From Phycisphaerales bacterium (GTDB lineage: Bacteria > Planctomycetota > Phycisphaerae > Phycisphaerales > UBA1924), in the NCBI GenBank assembly GCA_020850415.1, contig JADZER010000050.1:52036-116035 (forward strand): a stretch of 64,000 nt of DNA, written 5' to 3'. The position numbers were made by a program, and so were the translations under genes. How positions within the stretch are numbered: the stretch's first letter is position 1; every line of letters starts with the position of its first letter. This document shows, piece by piece, positions 24,412-31,944 of this stretch. Under the pieces are notes generated by a model that did no database searches, had not been told where the DNA came from, and saw nothing but the letters and a program-made list of their open reading frames with translations.

Positions 24412-25782
24412 GTGCTCGACGCGTGGACCCCAGACCGAGTGATCTCCCTTGCCCCGGACGCGCCGGCGGCCAAGGCCGGGCGCGGCCTGGCCGACGGCGC
24501 GAGGTGGGCGTCGGTCGGTCGGTCCGAGCGGGCGGTCTGGGGTGAGTGTCAGGGCAGCGGATCGACGCCCTATCAGACGCGGCTCGACCTGCGCGGGCCG
24601 GCGTTCAAATGCTCGTGCCCCAGCCGCAAGTTCCCGTGCAAGCACGCACTCGGCCTGTTCCTTCTCGCGGTGGAGAAGCCCGGCGCCGTTGCGCCCGGGG
24701 AGGCTCCGGCATGGGTCGCCGACTGGCTGTCCGGGCGGGACGATCGCGAGGCCAAGGCCGCCGAGCCCGCCGAGCCCGGCGAGCGCGGCGGGGCCAGGCC
24801 CGTGCGGGAGGCCGATCCGGTCGCGAGGGCGAAACGGGAGGCCCGGCGCGGCGGGCTGGTCGCGGGCGGGCTCGACCGCGTGGAGCGGTGGCTGCTGGAC
24901 CTGGTGGGTGAGGGGTTGGCGGCGGCGCGGTCGAAGCCTCGGGCGTTCTGGGAGGAGATCGCGGCGGCGATGGTGGACGCCCAGTGTACGGGAGTGGCGG
25001 GCATGCTCCGGGAGGCGGAGGCCGCCGGCGCGAGCGGCGAGGGGTGGCAGGTCCGGCTGATGGACGAGCTGGCTCGGGTGTGGCTGCTGGTCCGTGCGGC
25101 GAGGGTGCAGGAGCAACTCCCCGACGGGCTGCGGGCGGATGTCCGGTCCCTCTTGGGCTACACCGTGCCGAAGGAGACCGTGCTCGCCGAGGGAGAGGTT
25201 GTCAGCGGGCGGTGGCTCGTGGCGGGTCAGGTCACGGAATCCGAGGGCGCTCTGACGGCGCAGCGGACCTGGTTGTGGGAGGAGCGGGGCAACAGAAGCG
25301 CGGTCCAGCTGGAGTTCGCCGCCGGCGGTAGGGCGATCGGTTCGACCCTGGCGGTGGGGCTGGCGTTCAACGCGGAGCTGGCGTTCTACCCCTCGGCGGC
25401 CCCGGAGCGGGCGGTCATCCGGTCGCAGTCCGACGCGGCGTCCGCATCACCGGGCGATGGTTCCGGGCACCCGACCTGGCGCGACGCGCTCTCGCGGGTG
25501 ACCGACATTGTCGGAGCGAACCCCTGGCGCCGGAGGTTCCCGGTTGCGATCGGCGGCGTGAGGCCGGTGCGCGGGGCGGGCGATCGATGGTGGATCGTGG
25601 ATCGCGAGGGCGAGGGGGTCGCGCTCTCCGGGCGGGCCAACGGGGTCTGGACCATCCTCGCCGGCGCGGGGGGGCGGCCGGTCGGCATGTTCGGGGAGTG
25701 GGACGGGCGGGGCTTCCTGCCGCTCTCGGCGTGGCAGGGCGGGCAGTTCGTCGATCTCTCCCGGTGCGAGGTGGCGGCGTGA
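24412..25782 (+). CDS. SWIM zinc-finger protein of a MoxR/VWA operon
   Basis: The 456-residue protein has a SWIM zinc-finger signature near residues 62-75 (KCSCPSRKFPCKHALGLFLL, spacing C-x-C then C-x-H). The SWIM is preceded by an N-terminal segment that looks like a dedicated domain (LDAWTPDRVISLAPDAPAAK). The rest is helical, with a beta-rich C-terminal third, and has no motif I recognise. SWIM domains bind DNA or proteins. It is the first gene of a five-family operon: its stop overlaps the GTG of the DUF5691 gene by 4 nt. The start is GTG at 24412. Homologous clusters in actinobacteria and other phyla carry the same neighbours, from memory. Confidence 0.8.
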   Translation: MLDAWTPDRVISLAPDAPAAKAGRGLADGARWASVGRSERAVWGECQGSGSTPYQTRLDLRGPAFKCSCPSRKFPCKHALGLFLLAVEKPGAVAPGEAPAWVADWLSGRDDREAKAAEPAEPGERGGARPVREADPVARAKREARRGGLVAGGLDRVERWLLDLVGEGLAAARSKPRAFWEEIAAAMVDAQCTGVAGMLREAEAAGASGEGWQVRLMDELARVWLLVRAARVQEQLPDGLRADVRSLLGYTVPKETVLAEGEVVSGRWLVAGQVTESEGALTAQRTWLWEERGNRSAVQLEFAAGGRAIGSTLAVGLAFNAELAFYPSAAPERAVIRSQSDAASASPGDGSGHPTWRDALSRVTDIVGANPWRRRFPVAIGGVRPVRGAGDRWWIVDREGEGVALSGRANGVWTILAGAGGRPVGMFGEWDGRGFLPLSAWQGGQFVDLSRCEVAA

Positions 25783-26699
25783 GCGGGGGCGCGGTCCGGG
25801 ATGTGTCGCCCCTCGAGGCCCAGCGGCGCCTGGCTGCCGCGGCGGTGCTGGGGGCAGAGCGGCTCGGCACGACCGCAGCGTTTGTGCTCCCGGGGCCTGT
25901 GATGGTCGCGGTGGGAGGGCTCGAGGGGCCGGCGTGGTTGCTCGCGGCGGCGGCGGGGCTTGGACAGTTCATCGCGGGCGGGGCCCTCCCCCAGCGGGTT
26001 GCGGATGGGGCGATGCCCGCCGCGCCGTCTGATGATGACCGGCCCGCGTCGGGGGCGGTGGGGGGGCTGCTCTTGCGGGCGGCGCGGGAGGATGCCCGCG
26101 TCATGCCCGAGTGCCTCGGGCGGCTGGCGGCGCTCGGGCTGACGGTGCCGTTCGGGGCGCTGCCGGGCGTGCTCGATCTCGGTGTGCGGAGTCGGTCGAT
26201 CCGTCGCCCGGTTCATCTCGTGCTCGGTAGCCGCGGGCGCTGGCTTGCGTCGCTGAATCCGGACTGGGCGTACGGCGCCGGGGTGGTTCATCGGGGGGTG
26301 CCCCCTGGTGATACGGAGCGGTGGTGGGAGACCGCGGGGCGCGAGGAGCGGGTCGAACTGCTGCGGGTGGTGAGGGAGGCTGATCCGGCCCGCGCCCGGG
26401 GGCTGGTCGAGAGCACCTGGGAGCAGGACGCCTCCGCGGACCGGGCCCGGTTCGTCGAGGCGTTCCGGATCGGCCTGAGCATGGACGATGAGGCGTTGCT
26501 CGAGCGGGCGCTCGACGGGAGGCAGGCCGAGCGGGTGGCGGCGGCGGAGCTGCTTTCTGCGTTGCCCGAGAGCGCCCTGGCGCGTCGGATGGTCGAGCGG
26601 GCCCTCGCGATCGTCTCCGTCCGGTCTGCGCTCGGGGGCGGGCTGCGCAGGCGGAAGGGCGTCGTGCTCGAGGCCTCGCCACCGGAAGCCCCCGACTAG
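25779..26699 (+). CDS. DUF5691-like protein, N-terminal part (ends at an in-frame TAG)
   Basis: This 306-residue frame begins with a GTG overlapping the SWIM gene stop. It resembles the first part of the DUF5691 family: an N-terminal LEAQRRLAAAAVLGAER segment and helical blocks such as WWETAGREERVELLRVVREADPARARGLVE and the following DEALLERALDGRQAERVAAAELL. It stops at TAG (26697-26699), but coding continues in the same frame after GCC with ATG at 26703. The junction text PPEAPD-stop-AMKRDG reads like continuous family sequence. The two frames are therefore either one gene with a nonsense or readthrough codon, or a gene split into two coupled subunits. The family has no known biochemical activity. 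Confidence 0.7.
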   Translation: MSGGAVRDVSPLEAQRRLAAAAVLGAERLGTTAAFVLPGPVMVAVGGLEGPAWLLAAAAGLGQFIAGGALPQRVADGAMPAAPSDDDRPASGAVGGLLLRAAREDARVMPECLGRLAALGLTVPFGALPGVLDLGVRSRSIRRPVHLVLGSRGRWLASLNPDWAYGAGVVHRGVPPGDTERWWETAGREERVELLRVVREADPARARGLVESTWEQDASADRARFVEAFRIGLSMDDEALLERALDGRQAERVAAAELLSALPESALARRMVERALAIVSVRSALGGGLRRRKGVVLEASPPEAPD

Positions 26700-26702
26700 G
26701 CC

Positions 26703-27365
26703 ATGAAGCGGGACGGCGTGCAGGCGCGGCAATCGGCCGGGCTGGGTGCGCGGGCGGCGGTGCTCCGCGCGGTGATCGGTCTGGCCCCGCTGGGTCGGCT
26801 GGAGGCGCACCACGGGGTCTCGACGCCCGATCTGCTCGGCGCGGCCCGGGAGTCGGAGTGGTGGGCGGCGCTGCGCGAGGGCTGGACCGACGCGGTGGCG
26901 CGTCAGCAAGACCCGGGCTGGTCGGCCCTGCTGGTGGGGGCCCTCGACGCGGAGGAAGTCCTGACCCCCGAGCGCAAGGGGGTTCTCGAGCTGCTCGGGG
27001 GCGACGAGCACGGCGCGGCATTGGGCGGCGTGCTCGCGCGCGTCCTGTCGTTTGGAGATGCGTCGACGCACGCGCTCGCCGGGGTGCTCGGCGCGATCCC
27101 GGGCCCGTGGTCTGAGCGTGTGAGCGGGGCGGTGCTCGACTGCCTCGGGTCGGGGCTCCGGGCAAAGGTGACAGAGCGGGATTGGTACGGGATGGCCGAG
27201 TGCCTCGACATCGCGGCGGTCAAGGCCCACCCCGCCCGCCTGACGGCCCTGACGGCGATGATCGGCGAGGCGGGCGTCGAGGGGAAACGCCGCGAGATCT
27301 GGGCGCGGACCGCCGCCACTCTCGCGCTTCGCGTCGCATTCCATGAGGAGATGAGCCGTGTCTGA
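26703..27365 (+). CDS. DUF5691-like protein, C-terminal part
   Basis: This 220-residue frame lies in the same reading frame as the preceding one, only three bases after its TAG stop. It continues the family with WWAALREGWTDAVARQQDPGWSALL and a helical tail. Its own ribosome-binding site is poor, so translation would depend on reinitiation or readthrough from the upstream frame. Its end overlaps the GTG start of the MoxR gene by eight bases, so the operon's coupling is intact. No frameshift or decay is visible in either half, which argues against an old pseudogene. Confidence 0.7.
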   Translation: MKRDGVQARQSAGLGARAAVLRAVIGLAPLGRLEAHHGVSTPDLLGAARESEWWAALREGWTDAVARQQDPGWSALLVGALDAEEVLTPERKGVLELLGGDEHGAALGGVLARVLSFGDASTHALAGVLGAIPGPWSERVSGAVLDCLGSGLRAKVTERDWYGMAECLDIAAVKAHPARLTALTAMIGEAGVEGKRREIWARTAATLALRVAFHEEMSRV

Positions 27366-28437
27366 AGTGATCCGCCGGCCAGCCGAGCAGATGTTCGCCG
27401 AGGAGCTGTCCAAACTCGCGAGCGCCGACACCCGCGAGCGTCCGCCCAGCTGGAAGCTCTCGCCCTGGGCAGTCGCGACCTATCTGCTGGGCGGGACGCT
27501 CGACTCGGGGTTCGAGGTGTCGGCCAAGTACATCGGCAGCCGGCGCGTGATCGAGATCGCGGTGGCGACGCTCGCGACCGACCGGGCGCTGCTGCTGCTC
27601 GGCGTTCCGGGGACCGCGAAGACCTGGGTGAGCGAGCATCTGGCGGCGGCGATCAGCGGCGACTCGACGCGCCTGGTGCAGGGCACCGCGGGCACGGCGG
27701 AGGAGGCGATCCGGTACGGGTGGAACTACGCGATGCTGCTGGCCAAGGGCCCGACGGAGGAGGCGATCGTGCCCAGCCCGGTGATGCACGCGATGCGCCA
27801 GGGCTCGATCGCCCGGCTCGAGGAGCTGACCCGTGTGCCGAGCGATGTGCAGGACACGCTGATCACGATCCTGTCCGAACGCACGCTGCCGATCCCCGAG
27901 CTGAACACCGAGCTGCGCGCGGTCCGCGGGTTCAACCTGATCGCGACCGCCAACGACCGCGACCGGGGCGTCAACGAGCTGTCCAGCGCCCTCAAGCGTC
28001 GGTTCAACACGGTCGTGCTGCCGGTGCCCGCGACCGAGGAGGAGGAGGTGGAGATCGTGCGGACGCGGTCGGCCTCCATCGGCGTGAGCCTGAGCCTGCC
28101 GGGCGAGCCGCCCCCGCTCGAGGAGATCCGCCGGATCGTCACGATCTTCCGCGAGCTGCGCGCGGGCAAGACCGCCGACGGCAAGACCAAGCTCAAGCAG
28201 CCCTCCGGCACGCTCAGCCCGGCGGAAGCGATCAGCGTCGTGACCAGCGGCCGGGCGCTCGCCGGCCACTTCGGCGACGGCTCGCTGCGGGCCGGCGACC
28301 TCGCCAGCGGCCTGCACGGCGCGATCATCAAGGACCCCGCCGAGGACGCGGCCGTCTGGCGCGAGTACCTCGAGACGGTCGTCAAGGAGCGCGACGGGTG
28401 GAGGGACCTCTACCGAGCGTCGAGGGAGCTGCTCTGA
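27358..28437 (+). CDS. MoxR-family AAA+ ATPase
   Basis: The 359-residue ATPase has Walker A GVPGTAKT (residues 82-89) with threonine in place of the usual second glycine region, as is common in MoxR proteins. Sensor 1 is NLIATANDRDRGVNELSSALKRRF, containing the arginine finger region. The segment RVPSDVQDTLITILSERTLPIPE is the insert typical of this group. MoxR ATPases act as chaperones with VWA partners, loading metals or remodelling complexes, and a VWA protein is encoded two genes downstream. The start GTG at 27358 lies inside the end of the upstream gene; the next gene begins 3 nt after its stop. Confidence 0.9.
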   Translation: MSEVIRRPAEQMFAEELSKLASADTRERPPSWKLSPWAVATYLLGGTLDSGFEVSAKYIGSRRVIEIAVATLATDRALLLLGVPGTAKTWVSEHLAAAISGDSTRLVQGTAGTAEEAIRYGWNYAMLLAKGPTEEAIVPSPVMHAMRQGSIARLEELTRVPSDVQDTLITILSERTLPIPELNTELRAVRGFNLIATANDRDRGVNELSSALKRRFNTVVLPVPATEEEEVEIVRTRSASIGVSLSLPGEPPPLEEIRRIVTIFRELRAGKTADGKTKLKQPSGTLSPAEAISVVTSGRALAGHFGDGSLRAGDLASGLHGAIIKDPAEDAAVWREYLETVVKERDGWRDLYRASRELL

Positions 28438-28440
28438 GCC

Positions 28441-30753
28441 ATGGCGGCGGAGGTGCAGATCTTCGGCGTGCGCCACCACGGGCCGGGATCGGCCCGGACG
28501 CTCGTGCGCGCGCTCGCCGAGTTCCAGCCGGACGCGGTGCTTATCGAGGGCCCGCCCGATGCCGACGGCCTGATCCCGCTCGCGGCGGACGGGGACATGG
28601 AGCCGCCGGTTGCGCTGCTGGTCTACGAGTCGGCGTCGCCCTCGAACGCGAGTTTCTACCCCTTCGCGAGGTTCAGCCCGGAGTGGCAGGCGCTGCGGTT
28701 CGCGCTGGGGCGAGGGATCGGGGTCGGGTTCATGGACCTGGCCGCGGCGCACCGGTTCGCGATGGAGCGGCCGGCGGGGCCCGAAGGCGAAGCGCCCGAG
28801 CCGGCTGATCCGGAGCCGGAAGGCGCCGGCGCCCTCCCGCCCGCCCGCGACCCTCACGGGGCGCTGGCCCGGGCCGCCGGCTTCGCCGACGGGGAGCGGT
28901 GGTGGGAGCACATGTTCGAGCACCGTCGCGCCGACGGGTCCGATGCGCTGCAGGTCTTCGGCGCGGTGCGGGAGGCGATGGCGGCGCTGCGCGAGTCGGC
29001 GGACTCCGGGGCGCCGGGCCCGCGCGACCACCTGGAGCCCTACCGCGAGGCGTCCATGCGGAAGATAATCCGGGCGGCGGCGCGGGGGCACGGGCGGGTC
29101 GCCGTCGTCTGCGGCGCGTGGCACGCGCCGGTGCTGGAGAGGATGCCCCCGGCAGCGGAGGACAACGCCCTGCTCAAGGGGCTGCCCAAGGCGCGCGTGG
29201 ACGCGACATGGATCCCCTGGACCCACCGCCGGCTCAGCGCTTCGAGCGGCTACGGGGCCGGCGTCCGGTCGCCGGGGTGGTACGACCACCTCTGGGCACA
29301 CGAGGACGCCATCGCCGAACGCTGGCTGACCCGTGCGGCCCGGCTGCTGCGGGGCGAGGACCTCGACGCGTCGAGCGCCCATGTCATCGAGTCGTCCAGG
29401 CTCGCCTACGCCTTGGCCGCGATGCGGGACCGGGCGATCCCGGGGCTCGACGAGCTGACCGAGGCGTCCGAGGCGGTGCTCTGCGCGGGCGACCCCACGC
29501 CGCTGGCGTTCATCCACGACAGGCTCGTCGTCGGCGACCTGCTCGGGGCGGTGCCCGACGGGGCCCCCAGCACCCCGCTGCAGCAGGATCTGCAGCAGAC
29601 CGCCAAGCGCCTGCGCCTCGCGATGAGCGCCGAGGAGAAGGACCTCGATCTTGATCTGCGGAAGGAGACGGACCTGGCGCGCAGCCACCTGCTCCACCGG
29701 CTCAGCCTGCTCGGCATCCCTTGGGGTGCGCGCGGGGAGTCACGGTCGCGGACCAGCACCTTCCACGAGCACTGGCGTCTGCAGTGGCTCCCCGAGTTCG
29801 CGGTGCGAGTGATCGAGGCCGGGGCGTGGGGCAACACCGTGCTCGACGCGAGCCTGGGCAAGGTGCGGGACCGCGCGGCGAGGGCGCCGTCGATCGTCGA
29901 CCTGACCGGCCTGATCGAGGACGCGATGCTCGCCGATCTGCCCGGGGCCGCCGAGGCGCTGGTCACCGCGATCGCCGACCGGGCAGCGGTCGATACCGAT
30001 GTCGCCCACCTGCTCGGGGCGTTCCCGCCCCTTGCGAGGGTTGCCCGGTACGGGGGGGTGCGCCCGACGGACGCCGAGTCGGTCTACCGCCTGCTCGTGG
30101 GGCTCGCGGCCCGGTTCTGCGTGGGCCTGCCGCCGGCGTGCCGATCGCTGTCGGAGGAGGCCGCGGGGGCGATGCTCCCGCTGATCACCGAGGCGCACAG
30201 CGCGTTCGCCCTGGTTGCCGACCGCGTGGACCAGGTGTCGTGGCATGAGGCGTTGGGGCGTGTCGCGATGGACGATCGTGCGGCGCCCGCGCTTGGGGGC
30301 AAGGCGTGCCGCCTGCTGCTGGACGCCGGACTCCTCGATCCTCGCGGCGCCGGCGTGCGCCTGTCGGTCACGCTCTCTCGCGCCGCCCAGCCCGGCGCGG
30401 CCGCGTCGTGGGTGGAGGGGTTCCTCGCGGGAAGCGGGCTGGTGCTGGTGCACGACGACCGGCTGTTCTCGATCCTTGACGAATGGGTCGCCTCGCTCGC
30501 CCCGGAGCACTTCCTCGAGGTGCTCCCGCTGCTCCGCCGCACATTCTCCACCTTCGCGGCAGGGGAGCGGCGGATGCTGGGCGAGCGGGTCCGGCGCGAC
30601 GCTCCGGCGACGGGCCCCGACCGTCCGGCGCTCGGCATCGACCCGGAGCGGGGCGCGAGGGCGATGGGGGTCGTCGCGATGATCCTCGGGCTGACCCCCG
30701 GGCTGACCCCCGGGCTGACCCCCACCGGCCCCGAGCAAGGAGCCTCGTCATGA
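28441..30753 (+). CDS. DUF5682 family protein
   Basis: The 770-residue protein starts with the DUF5682 signature (EVQIFGVRHHGPGSARTLVRAL, then LIEGPPDADGLIPLA and CGAWHAPVL). Conserved His, Glu and His-Ala-Pro residues suggest a metal-dependent or EreA/ChaN-like fold; that is an inference. The rest is helical. The last ~15 residues include the repeat GLTPGLTPGLTP encoded by three exact 12-bp copies. The stop overlaps the VWA gene start by 4 nt (ATGA). The family is regularly found with MoxR, VWA, SWIM and DUF5691 genes, and its activity is unknown to me. Confidence 0.85.
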   Translation: MAAEVQIFGVRHHGPGSARTLVRALAEFQPDAVLIEGPPDADGLIPLAADGDMEPPVALLVYESASPSNASFYPFARFSPEWQALRFALGRGIGVGFMDLAAAHRFAMERPAGPEGEAPEPADPEPEGAGALPPARDPHGALARAAGFADGERWWEHMFEHRRADGSDALQVFGAVREAMAALRESADSGAPGPRDHLEPYREASMRKIIRAAARGHGRVAVVCGAWHAPVLERMPPAAEDNALLKGLPKARVDATWIPWTHRRLSASSGYGAGVRSPGWYDHLWAHEDAIAERWLTRAARLLRGEDLDASSAHVIESSRLAYALAAMRDRAIPGLDELTEASEAVLCAGDPTPLAFIHDRLVVGDLLGAVPDGAPSTPLQQDLQQTAKRLRLAMSAEEKDLDLDLRKETDLARSHLLHRLSLLGIPWGARGESRSRTSTFHEHWRLQWLPEFAVRVIEAGAWGNTVLDASLGKVRDRAARAPSIVDLTGLIEDAMLADLPGAAEALVTAIADRAAVDTDVAHLLGAFPPLARVARYGGVRPTDAESVYRLLVGLAARFCVGLPPACRSLSEEAAGAMLPLITEAHSAFALVADRVDQVSWHEALGRVAMDDRAAPALGGKACRLLLDAGLLDPRGAGVRLSVTLSRAAQPGAAASWVEGFLAGSGLVLVHDDRLFSILDEWVASLAPEHFLEVLPLLRRTFSTFAAGERRMLGERVRRDAPATGPDRPALGIDPERGARAMGVVAMILGLTPGLTPGLTPTGPEQGASS
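30688..30723 (+). repeat. three exact 12-bp tandem repeats in the DUF5682 gene
   Basis: GGGCTGACCCCC occurs three times head to tail, encoding the repeated tetrapeptide GLTP. Copy number could change by slippage without altering the frame. Confidence 0.95.
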
Positions 30754-31895
30754 CCACGACCGGCGAGGAACGCGCGCGCAGGTGGCGCCTCATCCTGGGC
30801 GGCGCCGAGGCCGACGGCACCGGGCACTCGCTGGGCGAGATCGACCTGGCGATCGACCAGACCCTCGCGGCGCTCTACGCGGGCGAGGGCGAGGACCGGC
30901 GCGCCGGTCTGGGCGGGTCCAGCCCCCGGGTCGCCCGCTGGCTCGGCGATATCCGCACCTACTTCCCCTCGTCGGTCGTCCGGGTGATGCAGAAGGACGC
31001 ACTGGAGCGGCTCGAACTCCACCAGATGCTGCTCGAGCCCGAGCTGCTCGACAGCGTAGACGCCGATGTCCACCTGGTCGCGAGCCTGGTCGCCCTCAGC
31101 GGCGTGATGCCGCAGAAGTCCAAGGACACCGCGCGCCGGGTGATCCGGAAGGTCGTGGACGAGCTGATGAAGCGCCTCGAGCAGAAGACCCGTCGGGCGG
31201 TCCGGGGGGCACTCAACCGCGCCGCCCGGGTGAACCGGCCGCGCCACGCCGACATCGACTGGCAGCGGACCATCCGGGCGAACCTGCGGCACTATGTGCC
31301 CGAGCACCGGACGGTGATCCCCGAGCGGCGGATCGGCTTCGGGCGCAGGCAGCACGCCCAGCAGCGCGACATCATCCTCTGCATGGACCAGAGCGGCTCC
31401 ATGGCGACCTCGGTGGTGTACGCGGGCATCTTCGGCGGCGTGCTCGCCTCCATCCCCTCGGTCCGCACGCGCGTCGTGGCGTTCGACACCAGCGTCGTCG
31501 ACCTCACCGAGAAGGCGAGCGACCCGGTCGAGATCCTGTTCGGCGTCCAGCTCGGCGGCGGCACCGACATCAACCGCGCCGTCGCCTACTGCGAGCAGCA
31601 CATCGCCCGGCCCCGCGAGACCGTGCTGGTGCTGATCACCGACCTGTTCGAGGGCGGCGACCGCAAGCAGCTCCTGCAGCGCAGCGCGGCGATGGTGGCC
31701 TCGGGCGTCAACCTCGTCGTGCTGGTGGCGCTCAACGACGACGGCAAGCCGGCGTACGACCACGAGCTCGCGGCCGACTTCGCGGCCCTGGGCGTGCCCG
31801 CGTTCGCGTGCACGCCCGATCGGTTCCCCGACCTCATGGCCGCCGCCATCGAGCGCCGTGACCTGCGGGCGTTCGCCGCCGCGAGCGAGCGGTAG
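30750..31895 (+). CDS. VWA-domain protein, partner of the MoxR ATPase
   Basis: The 381-residue protein has a basic helical N-terminal half and a C-terminal von Willebrand A domain. The metal site is complete: ILCMDQSGSM at ~211, the threonine in LGGGTDINRAV and the aspartate in VLITDLFEGGD. It lacks a signal peptide or membrane helix, so it acts in the cytoplasm. VWA proteins of this kind are the usual adaptors of MoxR ATPases. The ATG overlaps the DUF5682 stop. It is the last gene of the operon; the next gene is convergent. Confidence 0.88.
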   Translation: MTTTGEERARRWRLILGGAEADGTGHSLGEIDLAIDQTLAALYAGEGEDRRAGLGGSSPRVARWLGDIRTYFPSSVVRVMQKDALERLELHQMLLEPELLDSVDADVHLVASLVALSGVMPQKSKDTARRVIRKVVDELMKRLEQKTRRAVRGALNRAARVNRPRHADIDWQRTIRANLRHYVPEHRTVIPERRIGFGRRQHAQQRDIILCMDQSGSMATSVVYAGIFGGVLASIPSVRTRVVAFDTSVVDLTEKASDPVEILFGVQLGGGTDINRAVAYCEQHIARPRETVLVLITDLFEGGDRKQLLQRSAAMVASGVNLVVLVALNDDGKPAYDHELAADFAALGVPAFACTPDRFPDLMAAAIERRDLRAFAAASER

Positions 31896-31944
31896 GACGG
31901 GCGTGCGTGGACCGGGTGGCCGGCTGGGGGGTTGCGCCGGGCGC

